From contig NZ_CABVPN010000038.1 of the NCBI RefSeq assembly GCF_902499115.1, positions 1-59,338 on the forward strand: DNA of 59,338 bases, in the 5' to 3' direction. Below, in pieces: positions 40,794 to 49,443 of the stretch (within the stretch, counting starts at the first letter, position 1; the number at the start of each line of letters is the position of its first letter). The DNA comes from Burkholderia diffusa (GTDB lineage: Bacteria; Pseudomonadota; Gammaproteobacteria; Burkholderiales; Burkholderiaceae). The translations under genes were made by a program, and so were the position numbers. The notes below the pieces were generated by a model, which was not told where the DNA came from, made no database searches, and worked only from the letters and a program-made list of their open reading frames with translations.

Positions 40794-41924
40794 TCAGAAC
40801 GACGTGAGGATGCCCGCGACGATCGAGCTGGCGGTCGCGCCGGGTTTGGCAACCGCAACGCCGCCGCCCGCCGCGCCGTTCACGACGAAGCGCGCATGCG
40901 CACCGTTGCGCACCATCGCGGCGCCCGTGTACAGCACCGTGCGTTTCGACAACGGATAGTCGAAGCGGATGCCGTACGAGTCGGCGTTGCCGTCGCTGTC
41001 GGCCACCTTCCGGTAGTGGCCGATGCTCAGCAGCAGCGACGCGCGCCCGATCGGCACCGTCGCGCTGAGTTCCATCGTGTCGCTGTGCGGATACGCGCTC
41101 TGGCTGTCGATCGCGGCCGCGACGTCCGGGCCGCCGCGATGCCGCATGTACAGCGCGGCGACCTTCACGACGTCGAAGTCGTACGAGATCGCGCCGACCG
41201 TGTAGTTGCCGTTCGCGGCCGGGCTCGTGTCGCCGAGCGCGGGCGCGGCGACCGGGCTGAACTTCTGCTGCATGTAGTCGACGTCGACCGACAACCCGCC
41301 GCGCACGTAGTTGAGGCCCGCGCCGTACGTGTCGCCGAGCGATGCCGGCCGGCCGGCCGCGCCGTTGGTGCCGCGCGCGGCCATCGCGCGCAGCATGAAG
41401 CCCGCATAACGCGGCGACGTGTAGCGCATCGCGTTGCGCACGCGCAGGAACGCGGGTCCGACGAAGTTGTTCGTCGCGTTGCCCCATGCGAGGCCCGCGC
41501 CGAGGCCGGGCAGGCTGTACGTGACGAGCGTGGTATGCACGATCGTGTAGAGCTCGCCGAGCTGCACGCCACCGAACGGCCCCGTGACGCCGACCCAGGC
41601 CTCGCGGCCGAACAACGCGCTGCTGTTCGACAATGCGCCACTCGCCGCGTTGAAGCCGTCCTCGAGCTTGAAGATCGTCGCGTAGCCGCCGCCGAGGTCC
41701 TCGACACCCTTCAATCCCCACTGCGATGCCCACAGGTTGCCGCTGCCCATGCGTGCCACGTGGTTCGGCCCGGCGTTCGCGTACTCGATCGCGGTATCGA
41801 CGCGGCCGTAGAGCGTCACGCTCGATTGTGCGACAGCCGGCAGCGATACGCATGCAAGCAGCGCGGCAGCCAGCATGGCAAGCGGTGCGGCAAGCCGGTC
41901 GGCTCGCCCGTTCGGATGGTTCAT
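40794..41924 (-). CDS. Gram-negative porin (OmpC-like, Porin_4 type)
   Basis: 376 residues. Signal peptide (LAMLAAALLACVSLPAVA), then QSSVTLYGRVDTAIEYANAG, SQWGLKGVEDLGGGYATIFKLEDGFN and EAWVGVTGPFGGVQLGELY. The C-terminus ends VAGILTSF with the terminal Phe needed for insertion. It forms a solute pore in the outer membrane. It is divergent from the MFS transporter at 42335 with a LysR-type dyad between them, suggesting coordinated expression of outer- and inner-membrane uptake. Confidence 0.9.
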   Translation of the reverse strand: MNHPNGRADRLAAPLAMLAAALLACVSLPAVAQSSVTLYGRVDTAIEYANAGPNHVARMGSGNLWASQWGLKGVEDLGGGYATIFKLEDGFNAASGALSNSSALFGREAWVGVTGPFGGVQLGELYTIVHTTLVTYSLPGLGAGLAWGNATNNFVGPAFLRVRNAMRYTSPRYAGFMLRAMAARGTNGAAGRPASLGDTYGAGLNYVRGGLSVDVDYMQQKFSPVAAPALGDTSPAANGNYTVGAISYDFDVVKVAALYMRHRGGPDVAAAIDSQSAYPHSDTMELSATVPIGRASLLLSIGHYRKVADSDGNADSYGIRFDYPLSKRTVLYTGAAMVRNGAHARFVVNGAAGGGVAVAKPGATASSIVAGILTSF

Positions 41925-42334
41925 CTTGGTCGTCCCGTGGAGATTGCGGCGCCTGTCGGCATCGCGCCGCTTGATGTGAAGCGCATTCGCCGCGAAGGGC
42001 CAACGCTGCCGATCAAGAACGGGCCGAGTCTAGGAACAACAATTTCGGACGTCGACGCAATCCGCTCTATAACGCTTATAGATGTGCCGCATGATGCGCA
42101 CGCGCCCCGCCGCACGCGCGCTGCGCGGCGCCCCGTGCGCACGGCCTCGGTGTTTTCTTTATCCGGGTCGGTAGATGTCCGTGTGGCGCGGCTGTCACTC
42201 CGGCTATGGCGGCCGAATTTGGCCGACTACGCTGCCTCTCCAATCGTGTCACCCGCACGCTTTCGCGCCGCGACGGCACACGGCCCGCGAGGCCGGCGCC
42301 GCGCTTTTCCACCGCCCGCTCCTGGAGAATCCGC
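41925..42334. other. Divergent intergenic region, 410 bp (porin / MFS)
   Basis: It holds promoters for both divergent genes and the dyad at 42067-42081. No gene of its own is supported; open frames extending upstream of the MFS start lack ribosome sites. Confidence 0.5.
42067..42081. promoter_or_regulatory. LysR-type box, perfect dyad with T-N11-A
   Basis: CTATAA - CGC - TTATAG is perfectly symmetric and contains T-N11-A (T42068, A42080), the classic recognition pattern for LysR regulators. It lies 143 bp from the porin start and 254 bp from the MFS start. Confidence 0.6.
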
Positions 42335-43732
42335 ATGTCTGCACCCACGGCCCGCGCTGCCGACGGCAAGCGCTATACGTACGAATGGTATGTCGTCGTC
42401 ATCTGCATGCTCGCGTATGTCTTTTCGTTCGTCGATCGCCAGGTGCTCGTCCTGATGATCGAACCGATCAAGCGCGACCTGCATCTCACCGACACGCAGT
42501 TCAGCCTGCTCAACGGGTTCGCGTTCTCGCTGTTCTACGCGGTGATGGGGTTGCCCGTCGCGTATCTCGCCGACCGCTACGCACGTCCGCGCATCATCTC
42601 GCTCGGCATCGCGCTGTGGAGCGTCGCGACCGCCGCTTGCGGGTTCAGCCAGCACTTCGTGCAGATGTTCGTCGCGCGGATGGGCGTCGGCGTCGGCGAG
42701 GCCGCGCTGTCGCCCGGCGCGTATTCGATGCTCGCCGACTATTTCCCGAAGGAGCGGCTCGGCCGCGCGATCGCCGTGTATTCGCTCGGCTCGTTCATCG
42801 GCGGCGGCGTCGCGTTCCTGATCGGCGGCTACGTGATCGCGCTGCTCAAGCACGCGAGCGCGTTCACGCTGCCGGTCGTCGGGCAGGTGCATGCGTGGCA
42901 GGTCACGTTCCTGATCGTCGGGCTGCCGGGGATTCTCGTCTCGCTGCTGTTCGCGGCCACCGTGCGCGACCCGCAGCGCAAGGGGCTCGCGCAGGATCGC
43001 TCGGGCGCCGTGCGACGCGTGTCCATGCGCGACTCGCTGCGCTTCGTCGGCACGCATCGCACAACCTTCGCGTGCCATTACCTCGGCTTTTCGTTCTACG
43101 CGATGACGCTGTACTGCCTGCTGAGCTGGACGCCCGCGTTCTATATCCGCCGCTTCGGCATGACGGCCGTCGAAGCCGGCTACACGCTCGGCATCGTGCT
43201 GCTCGTCGCGAATACGGCCGGCGTGTTCTGCGGCGGCTGGCTCAACGACTGGCTGCTGCGGCGCGGCCGCACCGATGCGCCGATGCGTGCCGGCGCGATC
43301 GGTGCCGCATGCATGGCGATTCCCGCGACGCTGTTCACGCAGCTCGACAGCCTGCCGGCGTCGCTCGCGATGCTCGTCGTCGCGATGTTCTTCGCGTCGT
43401 TTCCGATGCCGACGTCGACCGCCGCGATGCAGACGCTCGCGCCGAACCAGATGCGTGCGCAGATCTCCGCGCTGTTCCTGCTCGTGTCGAACCTGATCGC
43501 GCTCGGCATCGGCACGACCGTGGTCGCGCTGTTTACCGATCGCGTATTCGGCGCGCCGGCCGCGGTCGGCCATTCGATGTCGATCGTCAACGTAGCGGCG
43601 GCCACGCTCGCCGCGCTGCTGCTGGCAGCCGGGTGCCGGCACTATCGCCGCAGCCTCGACCGCGAACGCGGCCATGCATCGGCAGCCGCGCCGCAGGCGG
43701 CCGAGGCTGCCAACGCGATCGCCGCCCGCTGA
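42335..43732 (+). CDS. MFS transporter (spinster/aromatic-type)
   Basis: 465 residues with twelve helices. YEWYVVVICMLAYVFSFVDRQVLVLMIEPIKRDLHLTDTQFSLL at the N-terminus and GEAALSPGAYSMLADYFPKERLGRAIAVYSLGSFIGGG in helices 4-5 are typical of spinster-like MFS proteins found with aromatic catabolic genes. ATG 42335 follows CTGGAGAAT. It lies immediately upstream of iacF on the same strand (159-bp gap with regulatory repeats). A major-facilitator gene is known to belong to the IAA pathway in Paraburkholderia phytofirmans; this or the one at 49444 could be it. Confidence 0.85.
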   Translation: MSAPTARAADGKRYTYEWYVVVICMLAYVFSFVDRQVLVLMIEPIKRDLHLTDTQFSLLNGFAFSLFYAVMGLPVAYLADRYARPRIISLGIALWSVATAACGFSQHFVQMFVARMGVGVGEAALSPGAYSMLADYFPKERLGRAIAVYSLGSFIGGGVAFLIGGYVIALLKHASAFTLPVVGQVHAWQVTFLIVGLPGILVSLLFAATVRDPQRKGLAQDRSGAVRRVSMRDSLRFVGTHRTTFACHYLGFSFYAMTLYCLLSWTPAFYIRRFGMTAVEAGYTLGIVLLVANTAGVFCGGWLNDWLLRRGRTDAPMRAGAIGAACMAIPATLFTQLDSLPASLAMLVVAMFFASFPMPTSTAAMQTLAPNQMRAQISALFLLVSNLIALGIGTTVVALFTDRVFGAPAAVGHSMSIVNVAAATLAALLLAAGCRHYRRSLDRERGHASAAAPQAAEAANAIAAR

Positions 43733-43779
43733 ACATCGAGCGCAATCGGTCGCCTGGCCATCATCCATCTCACTGATTC

Positions 43780-43818
43780 AGGCATTGCTTTTTAATCGAT
43801 TTGATTTATGCGATGCCT
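43780..43818 (+). promoter_or_regulatory. Regulatory repeat region upstream of iacF
   Basis: Near-perfect arms AGGCATTGC (43780-43788) and GCGATGCCT (43810-43818) enclose an AT-rich core containing TTTTTAATCGATTTGA (43789-43804). A very similar string occurs upstream of iacC at 50989-51006. Candidate operator shared by both oxygenase components. Confidence 0.45.
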
Positions 43819-43891
43819 CTCCCTATTCTCGATCGCATGACGGCGCGGTGTCTGCCGCGCCGCGTGTTCCTCCTCCCCCACGGATTTACCC

Positions 43892-44875
43892 ATGCAAGCG
43901 AACCGCCACCAAGTCCGGATCGACGCGCTGATCGACGCGGCGCAGGACATCCGCTGTTTCCGGGTTTCGCGCGTCGACGGCCAGCCGTTCGACGCATACG
44001 AACCAGGCGCCCATATCGACGTCACCGCGCCGTCCGGCATCACGCGGCAGTACTCGCTGTGCGGCAACCCCGACGAGCGCGGCAGCTACCTGTTCGCGGT
44101 GAAGAAGGAAGCGCAGTCGCGCGGCGGCTCGCGTTCGCTGCACGACGACGTGACCGTCGGCGCCGAGCTGTCGATCGGCGCGCCGCGCAACCTGTTTCGT
44201 CTGACGGATGACGCAAGCGAGCACGTGCTGATCGCGGCCGGCATCGGCATCACGCCGCTGCTGTCGATGGCCTATGCGCTGCACAAGCGCGGCACGCGTT
44301 ACCGGTTGCATTACTTCGCACGCAGCCGCGAGCACGCGGCATTCGTCGAAGAACTGTCGGCCGAACCGTTCGCGTCGCACGTGACGTTCCACTACGGCAT
44401 CGAGCCCGATGCGCTCGCGGCCGAGCTGGGCCGCTGCGTCGAATCGGTCGATGCGCACGCACACGTCTATACGTGCGGCCCGGGGCCGTTCATGGATGCA
44501 GTCGTCGCGGCAGCCGCGACGCGCTTGCCCGACGATTCGATTCATCTCGAACGCTTCGCTGCCGAACCGGCCGCCGTCGGTGCGGACCATGCCGGCGCCG
44601 GCCCCGCACACGGCTTCGAAGTGCGCCTGCAGCGCAGCGGGCAGTCGGTACGCGTCACACCCGACACGTCGATCGTCGACGCACTCGCGCGGATCGGCAT
44701 CGAGGTCGATACGTCATGCGGCGAAGGCGTGTGCGGCACCTGCATGGTGCCGGTGCTCGACGGCGAGCCCGATCATCGCGACCACTGCCTCAGCAAGGCC
44801 GAGCGCGCGAGCAATACGGTGATCTGCTGCTGCGTGTCGCGTGCGCGATCGGCGGTGCTCGTCCTCGATCTCTGA
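43892..44875 (+). CDS. iacF: Ferredoxin-type reductase component of IAA-pathway ring oxygenase
   Basis: 327 residues of the phthalate-dioxygenase-reductase/VanB type. Flavin region RQYSLCGNPDERGSYLFAVKKE, NAD(P)-binding LIAAGIGITPLLSMAYAL, CGPGPFMDAV, and a C-terminal plant-type ferredoxin domain with CGEGVCGTC (Cys-x4-Cys-x2-Cys) and a fourth Cys about 29 residues later. It passes electrons from NAD(P)H to the Rieske oxygenase encoded by iacCD at 51103-52886. Here it is separated from iacCD by about 6 kb carrying a minus-strand operon. The iacF assignment rests on the full set of iac homologues in this window. Confidence 0.85.
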   Translation: MQANRHQVRIDALIDAAQDIRCFRVSRVDGQPFDAYEPGAHIDVTAPSGITRQYSLCGNPDERGSYLFAVKKEAQSRGGSRSLHDDVTVGAELSIGAPRNLFRLTDDASEHVLIAAGIGITPLLSMAYALHKRGTRYRLHYFARSREHAAFVEELSAEPFASHVTFHYGIEPDALAAELGRCVESVDAHAHVYTCGPGPFMDAVVAAAATRLPDDSIHLERFAAEPAAVGADHAGAGPAHGFEVRLQRSGQSVRVTPDTSIVDALARIGIEVDTSCGEGVCGTCMVPVLDGEPDHRDHCLSKAERASNTVICCCVSRARSAVLVLDL

Positions 44876-44928
44876 TGCCTTGATGCATGGATGAACCGAC
44901 ATGCGGGCGCGCACGCGCCGCGCAGCCG

Positions 44929-45858
44929 TCACGCGTCGAACCGCTCGACTATCTCGGCGAGCAGCGCACGCATCCACGCGTTGCCCTCGTCTTCGTGGAA
45001 ATGCTCGTGCCAGTGCATCGTCACCGGCGCGGGCGGCAGCGTGACGGGCAGGTCGTACAGCAGGAACGCGTTATCGCGGTTCAGGATCTGCGCGAGCCGC
45101 TTCGGCAGCGTCGCATAGAGATCGGTGACCGACAGCACGCTCGGCAGCGCGACGAAATGCGGCACTTCGAGCGCGATGTTGCGGCCCACGCCCTGCGCGC
45201 GCAATGCGTCGTCGAGCGCGTGATGGCTGTGCTCGACCGATTTCACGTTGACGTGCGCGGCGCGCACGAACTGGTCGAGGCTCAGCGCGGCGCCACCTGG
45301 CAGCCCGCGCCGACGGCCCGTCATGCAAACGTAGGTCTCCTCGAACAGCACCTGGTGACGAGTGCGCGGCATCAGCTCCGGCAGGTTGCCGATCGCGAAA
45401 TCCAGCCGGCTCGCGCGCAACGCTTCCTCGATCTCCTCCACCGGCAGCGGCTGCACGCTCAGCGTCACGCGCGGTGCACGCTCGCGCAGCGCCTGGCAGA
45501 TCGCCGGCAGGTACGCCATCTCGCCCGCGTCCGACAGCGACAGCCGGAACGTGCGCGTGCTGGTGGCCGGATCGAAGCGCTCCGCGTAGCGCAGCGCCAC
45601 ACGCACCATGTCGAGCGCCTTGCCGACGATGCCCGCGAGTTCGAGCGCGACCGGCGTCGGCTGCATGCCCGCGCGCGTGCGCACGAACAACGGATCGTCG
45701 AACAGCGTACGCAACCGGCCGAGCGAATAGCTGACGGCCGGCTGCGACAGCGCGAGCCGCTCGCCGGCCTTCGTCAGGCTGCGCTCCTCGACGATCGCCT
45801 GGAATACGCGCAGCAGGTTCAGATCGAGATGATCGACCGATGTCATGACCGCCTCCAC
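44929..45858 (-). CDS. LysR family regulator A of the iac locus
   Basis: 309 residues. Winged helix-turn-helix DLNLLRVFQAIVEERSLTKAGERLALSQPAVSYSLGRLRTLFDDPLFVRTRAGMQPTP. The effector domain is of the NahR/NodD-like group with FRLSLSDAGEMAYLPAICQAL and FHEDEGNAWMRALLAEIV at the end. A start at 45846 (MTSVDHLDLN) is equally possible. It is the last gene of the minus-strand iac operon, converging on iacF. A LysR regulator responding to dioxindole-acetate is reported for the IAA pathway of P. phytofirmans; this or its neighbour may be the equivalent. A palindrome lies 15 bp upstream. Confidence 0.9.
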   Translation of the reverse strand: MEAVMTSVDHLDLNLLRVFQAIVEERSLTKAGERLALSQPAVSYSLGRLRTLFDDPLFVRTRAGMQPTPVALELAGIVGKALDMVRVALRYAERFDPATSTRTFRLSLSDAGEMAYLPAICQALRERAPRVTLSVQPLPVEEIEEALRASRLDFAIGNLPELMPRTRHQVLFEETYVCMTGRRRGLPGGAALSLDQFVRAAHVNVKSVEHSHHALDDALRAQGVGRNIALEVPHFVALPSVLSVTDLYATLPKRLAQILNRDNAFLLYDLPVTLPPAPVTMHWHEHFHEDEGNAWMRALLAEIVERFDA

Positions 45859-45872
45859 TATTCGTCCAATTG

Positions 45873-45886
45873 ATGCGTGAACGCAT
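45873..45886. promoter_or_regulatory. Palindrome between the two LysR genes
   Basis: ATGCGT - GA - ACGCAT, 14 bp upstream of LysR A, within the 75-bp gap between the tandem regulators. Candidate autoregulatory site. Confidence 0.35.
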
Positions 45887-45933
45887 TCTAAATCAGTGAA
45901 GCGGATTATTACGCGGGCGGCGAGAATTCGCCG

Positions 45934-46854
45934 TCAGGCTTCCGGCCGATGGAACATCTCGTGGATGACACCGCGCAGCCATGCGATGCCGGGGTCCGCC
46001 GCGAACTGCACGTGCGTGTGCATCTGGATCTCGATCGGCGGCAGCACGAACGGCAGCGGAAAGATCCGGAACGCGCGGCCGCGATTGAAACGCTCGGCGA
46101 CGCTGCGCGGAAAGATGATCGCCAGATCGGTGTGCTGAACGATCTCCGGCGCGACGATGAAATGTGGCAACCGCAGCACGACGGTGCGCTCGACGTGCAG
46201 CTCGTCGAGCCACTTTTCGACCATGCGGTGGCCGGTCGCGTTGCTGCTCGCGTAGACGTAGCGCAGCGCGGTCAGGTCTTCCTGCGTCGGCGCGCGCTTG
46301 CGCAGCGGATGGCCTGCTCGAACCATGCATACGTGCTCGTCCGAGAACAGCGTCTCGCTCACGCAGCCGGGGCCCGGGTCGGGCACGTAGCCGAGCGCGA
46401 GATCGATCTCGCCGCTGCGCATCGCGGCGCCGACCGCCTCGACCGCCGCGCTCGCGATCTCGACGTGAATGCCCGGCGCGACTTCCGCGAGCTTCGCGAG
46501 CAGCGGCGGCAGGAAATAGAACTCCGACATGTCGGACATCGAGAGGCGGAACGTGCGGCTGGCCGTTGCCGGATCGAAATGCGCGACCTGTTGCACCGCG
46601 AGATCGATGATTCCGAATGCCCGCGTCAGCGGGCCGTGCAGCTGGCGCGCCACGTCGGTCGGCGCCATGCCGGCCGGCGTGCGCACGAACAGCGGATCGT
46701 CGAAGAGATTGCGCAAGCGCCGCAGCGCGTGGCTGACGGCCGGCTGTGTGAGCCCGAGCCGCTCGCCGGCCGCGGTGAGGCTGCGCAGCTCCGAAATCGC
46801 GAGGAACACCCGCAACAGGTTGAGGTCGGTGACGACCGGATGGGATTTGGTCAT
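45934..46854 (-). CDS. LysR family regulator B of the iac locus
   Basis: 306 residues. Helix-turn-helix DLNLLRVFLAISELRSLTAAGERLGLTQPAVSHALRRLRNLFDDPLFVRTPAGMAPTD; effector domain FRLSMSDMSEFYFLPPLLAKLAEVAPGIHVEIASA and C-terminal DPGIAWLRGVIHEMFHRPEA. It is clearly paralogous to LysR A (same layout and many shared residues). It is 67 bp downstream of the EthD-like gene on the same strand. Tandem LysR paralogues could respond to different intermediates of the pathway. Confidence 0.9.
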   Translation of the reverse strand: MTKSHPVVTDLNLLRVFLAISELRSLTAAGERLGLTQPAVSHALRRLRNLFDDPLFVRTPAGMAPTDVARQLHGPLTRAFGIIDLAVQQVAHFDPATASRTFRLSMSDMSEFYFLPPLLAKLAEVAPGIHVEIASAAVEAVGAAMRSGEIDLALGYVPDPGPGCVSETLFSDEHVCMVRAGHPLRKRAPTQEDLTALRYVYASSNATGHRMVEKWLDELHVERTVVLRLPHFIVAPEIVQHTDLAIIFPRSVAERFNRGRAFRIFPLPFVLPPIEIQMHTHVQFAADPGIAWLRGVIHEMFHRPEA

Positions 46855-46921
46855 GGCGCTCGCAAGCAGCGGCGGGGGCGCGTCGGCACGACCGGCAAGC
46901 GGTCACGCGACGCGGCGCAGA

Positions 46922-47632
46922 CTACTCGGCCGATGTTATCTCAAAACTTTCGCTCGCCATCGGGAAATGCGGCGTCGCGCCCGAAAACGGCGGCAGCGCA
47001 TCGAAATCGCTGCGCATCAGCAGGCGGACCGGCGACGCCAGCGCGTGCGCCAGTGCATCGGCATCGTCGAACACGACCTTGTTGCGTTGCATCGCGTGCG
47101 CGCGCGGCGCCGGCAGCGCGCTCCGGTAATCGACGCGCGTGTAGATCTCGATCGCGCGGATGCCCGGCAATTGCGCCATCAGCGGCGGATGACGATCGAG
47201 GTAGTGCGACAGCCACGCGTTCGGATCCTCGGCCTCGCCTTCATAGCTGACGAGGAAGGTACAGCTTCGCGCGCCCGGGCCCACACCCGGGCCCGCCACC
47301 TGAATCCGGCGCACGGCCATCGCCTGCTGCGCGACGCGCCAAGCTGCCGCCTGCCATCGCACCATGCAGGCGTATGCGGCGCCCGTCGGCGCAAGCGTCG
47401 CTTCGAGCGCGTCGAGCTCGGCGAAATAGCCTTGCAGCACGCATGCGGGCGATGGCGGCCGCGCCACGGGGTCGGCACGGTCGGCGGCCAATGCGACGGG
47501 CCGATGAACGACCAGCCGCTCCAGCCCGGGCGCGGCGCGCAACGTCGCCACGGCATCGCCGATGCCGGCCAGCGGCACGTCGGCGGCGGCATCGGCGCCA
47601 TGCTCGACGATCAGAAACAGGCAGACTTCCAT
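46922..47632 (-). CDS. EthD-like domain protein in IAA operon
   Basis: 236 residues, no signal peptide. The C-terminal half contains FLVSYEGEAEDPNAWLSHYLDRHPPLMAQLPGIRAIEIYTRVDY, resembling the dimeric alpha-beta barrel EthD domain (conserved His-Pro-Pro and L-P-G-I-R). The N-terminal half is a second similar alpha-beta unit without the His motif, so this may be a two-domain fusion. EthD-type proteins help monooxygenases or act as small isomerases/decyclases. Start lies 3 bp after the flavin-reductase stop, so it is tightly coupled to it. It is not one of the iac genes described in Pseudomonas putida 1290, as far as I recall. Confidence 0.65.
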   Translation of the reverse strand: MEVCLFLIVEHGADAAADVPLAGIGDAVATLRAAPGLERLVVHRPVALAADRADPVARPPSPACVLQGYFAELDALEATLAPTGAAYACMVRWQAAAWRVAQQAMAVRRIQVAGPGVGPGARSCTFLVSYEGEAEDPNAWLSHYLDRHPPLMAQLPGIRAIEIYTRVDYRSALPAPRAHAMQRNKVVFDDADALAHALASPVRLLMRSDFDALPPFSGATPHFPMASESFEITSAE

Positions 47633-47635
47633 CCG

Positions 47636-48163
47636 TCACCCCGCCTGCGCGGCCAGCGGATGCGCGAGCCGGTGGAACGCGCGGCCGAAGTAGATCAGCC
47701 CGTCGGCCGCCGCATGCAGCGCGATGTGATCGACCTCGACGAACATCACCGAATGCGAACCGACCGACTTGCTGTCGATGATGCGCCCTTCGAGGCTGAC
47801 GTTCGCATCGGCCAGCACCGGCACGCCGGTTTTGCCGTCCAGCCAGCGCGTGTCGTCGAAGCGCGTATCGCCCGGCGCCGGCGTCATTCCGGCGAACGTC
47901 CTCGCGACCTCCTGGCACGCGGACGGCAACAGGTTGATCGCGACGCGCCCGTTGCCGCGCATGATGTCGTGCGCGCGGCTGCCGCGGTTGATGCACACCA
48001 GCATCGTCGGAGGCATATCGGTCACCGAGCAGACCGCGCTCGCGGTGATGCCCCAGCGGCCGTGCGCACCGTCGGTGGTGACGACATTGACGCCGGCCGG
48101 CAGGCGCGACATCGCCTCGCGAAAATCCCGGCGGACGTCGCATTGGATCGTTGCTTCGTTCAT
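47636..48163 (-). CDS. iacG: Flavin reductase partner of IAA monooxygenase
   Basis: 175 residues of the HpaC/DIM6 flavin-reductase family: FREAMSRLPAGVNVVTTDGAHGRWGITASAVCSVTDMPPTMLVCINRGSRAHD is the FMN-binding N-terminal region and LIYFGRAFHRL ends the fold. It supplies reduced flavin to the two-component monooxygenase (the acyl-CoA-dehydrogenase-fold proteins at 48201 and 55095). ATG 48163 follows AGCAGGAGC. It sits between the second iacA-like gene (37-bp gap) and the EthD-like gene. Assignment as iacG is from family and context. Confidence 0.8.
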   Translation of the reverse strand: MNEATIQCDVRRDFREAMSRLPAGVNVVTTDGAHGRWGITASAVCSVTDMPPTMLVCINRGSRAHDIMRGNGRVAINLLPSACQEVARTFAGMTPAPGDTRFDDTRWLDGKTGVPVLADANVSLEGRIIDSKSVGSHSVMFVEVDHIALHAAADGLIYFGRAFHRLAHPLAAQAG

Positions 48164-48200
48164 CTTGTGCTCCTGCTGCGAAGAATCGGCGTGGTACCGA

Positions 48201-49394
48201 TCACGGGTACGGCGTAACGGGTACGATGCCGGCAAACACGGCGCCTGAGCCGTCATAGGTCGCCTCGCCGAGAAACGCGTGCTGCGTGACCACGATCGAA
48301 TCGCGCACCAGCTGCTGCAGCCGGTTCTCGCGATAGATCGCGGCCGTGCCGGCAAGCTGGTAGGCCTGCATCACGACCTTCGCGCACACCTGCGCGGCAT
48401 GCGTCGCGCTCAGGCGCAGCAGGTTCGCCTGCTGCGGCGATACGGGCCGGCCAGCGGCCAGCGACGCCCACGCGGCTTCCGCCGTCTCGTAGAAAAACGC
48501 CCGCGCACTGCGCCAGTCGGCCTCGGCCTTCGCAAGCCCTTCGCGGTAATACGGACGATCGGCGAGGCGCGGCGCGCCGGTGGTCGTCTTCGTCGCGCCC
48601 GACATCGCGGTGAGCAGGTCCAGCGCGGCGCGCGCGATGCCGACGTTCACGGCCGCATGCACCTGCGCCTGGTACGCGACCGCCGGATAGCGGTACAGCG
48701 GTTCGTCGACGGTCGGCTCGCCGCCGCGCACGAACGTCCAGGCTGCGTCGACGAACCGGTCGTTCAGCGCCAGGTCGTGACTGCCGGTGCCCTGCATGCC
48801 GACCACGTGCCAGTTCTCGACGATCTCGACGTCCTCGGCGCGAAACACGGCCGTGAACGGCTTACCCGGCGCGCCGCCGTCGGCCGGCGCACCGCCGATG
48901 CCGACACCGATCCAGTCCGCCCCCTTGCAGCCGCTCGCGAAGCGCCAGCGGCCCGTCACGCGGTAGCCGCCCGGTGCGGGCCGGGCCGGCTGCAGCGGGT
49001 AAAGCCCGCCCGCGAACACCTGGTCGGGGCCGTCCGCGTAGATCGTGCGCTGCGTGTCGAGCGGCAGCGCGGCGAGATACGTGTTGGCCGAGCCGAATGC
49101 CGCGACCCACGCGGCCGAACCGTCGGCGATCGCGATCCGTTCGAGCATCGCAAGAAATACGTGCGGCGGCAGCGCGTCGCCGCCGAAGCGCGCCGGCGTG
49201 CCGGCGCGGAAGATGCCCGCGCGTTTCATCATCGCGATCACGTCGCGCGGCACGTGCGACAGCCGGTCGAATTCGTCGCGCCGGCGTTCGACCTCGGCGA
49301 TCACCGTATCGAGAGGCAAAGGTGACCGGTCGGCCGGTTGCAGCGGCACGGGCACGTCGGGCACGACGGCACGGATGGCGGAATGAGCTTGCAT
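48201..49394 (-). CDS. Second iacA-like flavin-dependent monooxygenase (acyl-CoA dehydrogenase fold)
   Basis: 397 residues, the same length as the iacA product at 55095 and identical at well over half of aligned positions by eye. Shared blocks include RRDEFDRLSHVPRDVIA, ADGSAAWVA, ASGCKGADW, GMQGTGSHDL, FVRGGE, VDEPLYRYP and VVTQHAFLGE. This is the group D flavin monooxygenase fold (HsaA, HpaB-like), which needs reduced flavin from a partner, encoded next (iacG). ATG 49394 is chosen; the extension to 49463 is shadow. It probably hydroxylates an indole or oxindole ring. A duplicated iacA is not part of the canonical cluster. Confidence 0.85.
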   Translation of the reverse strand: MQAHSAIRAVVPDVPVPLQPADRSPLPLDTVIAEVERRRDEFDRLSHVPRDVIAMMKRAGIFRAGTPARFGGDALPPHVFLAMLERIAIADGSAAWVAAFGSANTYLAALPLDTQRTIYADGPDQVFAGGLYPLQPARPAPGGYRVTGRWRFASGCKGADWIGVGIGGAPADGGAPGKPFTAVFRAEDVEIVENWHVVGMQGTGSHDLALNDRFVDAAWTFVRGGEPTVDEPLYRYPAVAYQAQVHAAVNVGIARAALDLLTAMSGATKTTTGAPRLADRPYYREGLAKAEADWRSARAFFYETAEAAWASLAAGRPVSPQQANLLRLSATHAAQVCAKVVMQAYQLAGTAAIYRENRLQQLVRDSIVVTQHAFLGEATYDGSGAVFAGIVPVTPYP

Positions 49395-49443
49395 GGTGAT
49401 GTCCTGAAAAGGCGAAAGGTATGGAGGAAAGACGGTGCGACGG

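Noticed and set aside
48201..49394. Fatty-acid acyl-CoA dehydrogenase
   Set aside because: Fold matches, but sequence blocks and the adjacent flavin reductase place it with two-component flavin monooxygenases; no beta-oxidation genes are linked.
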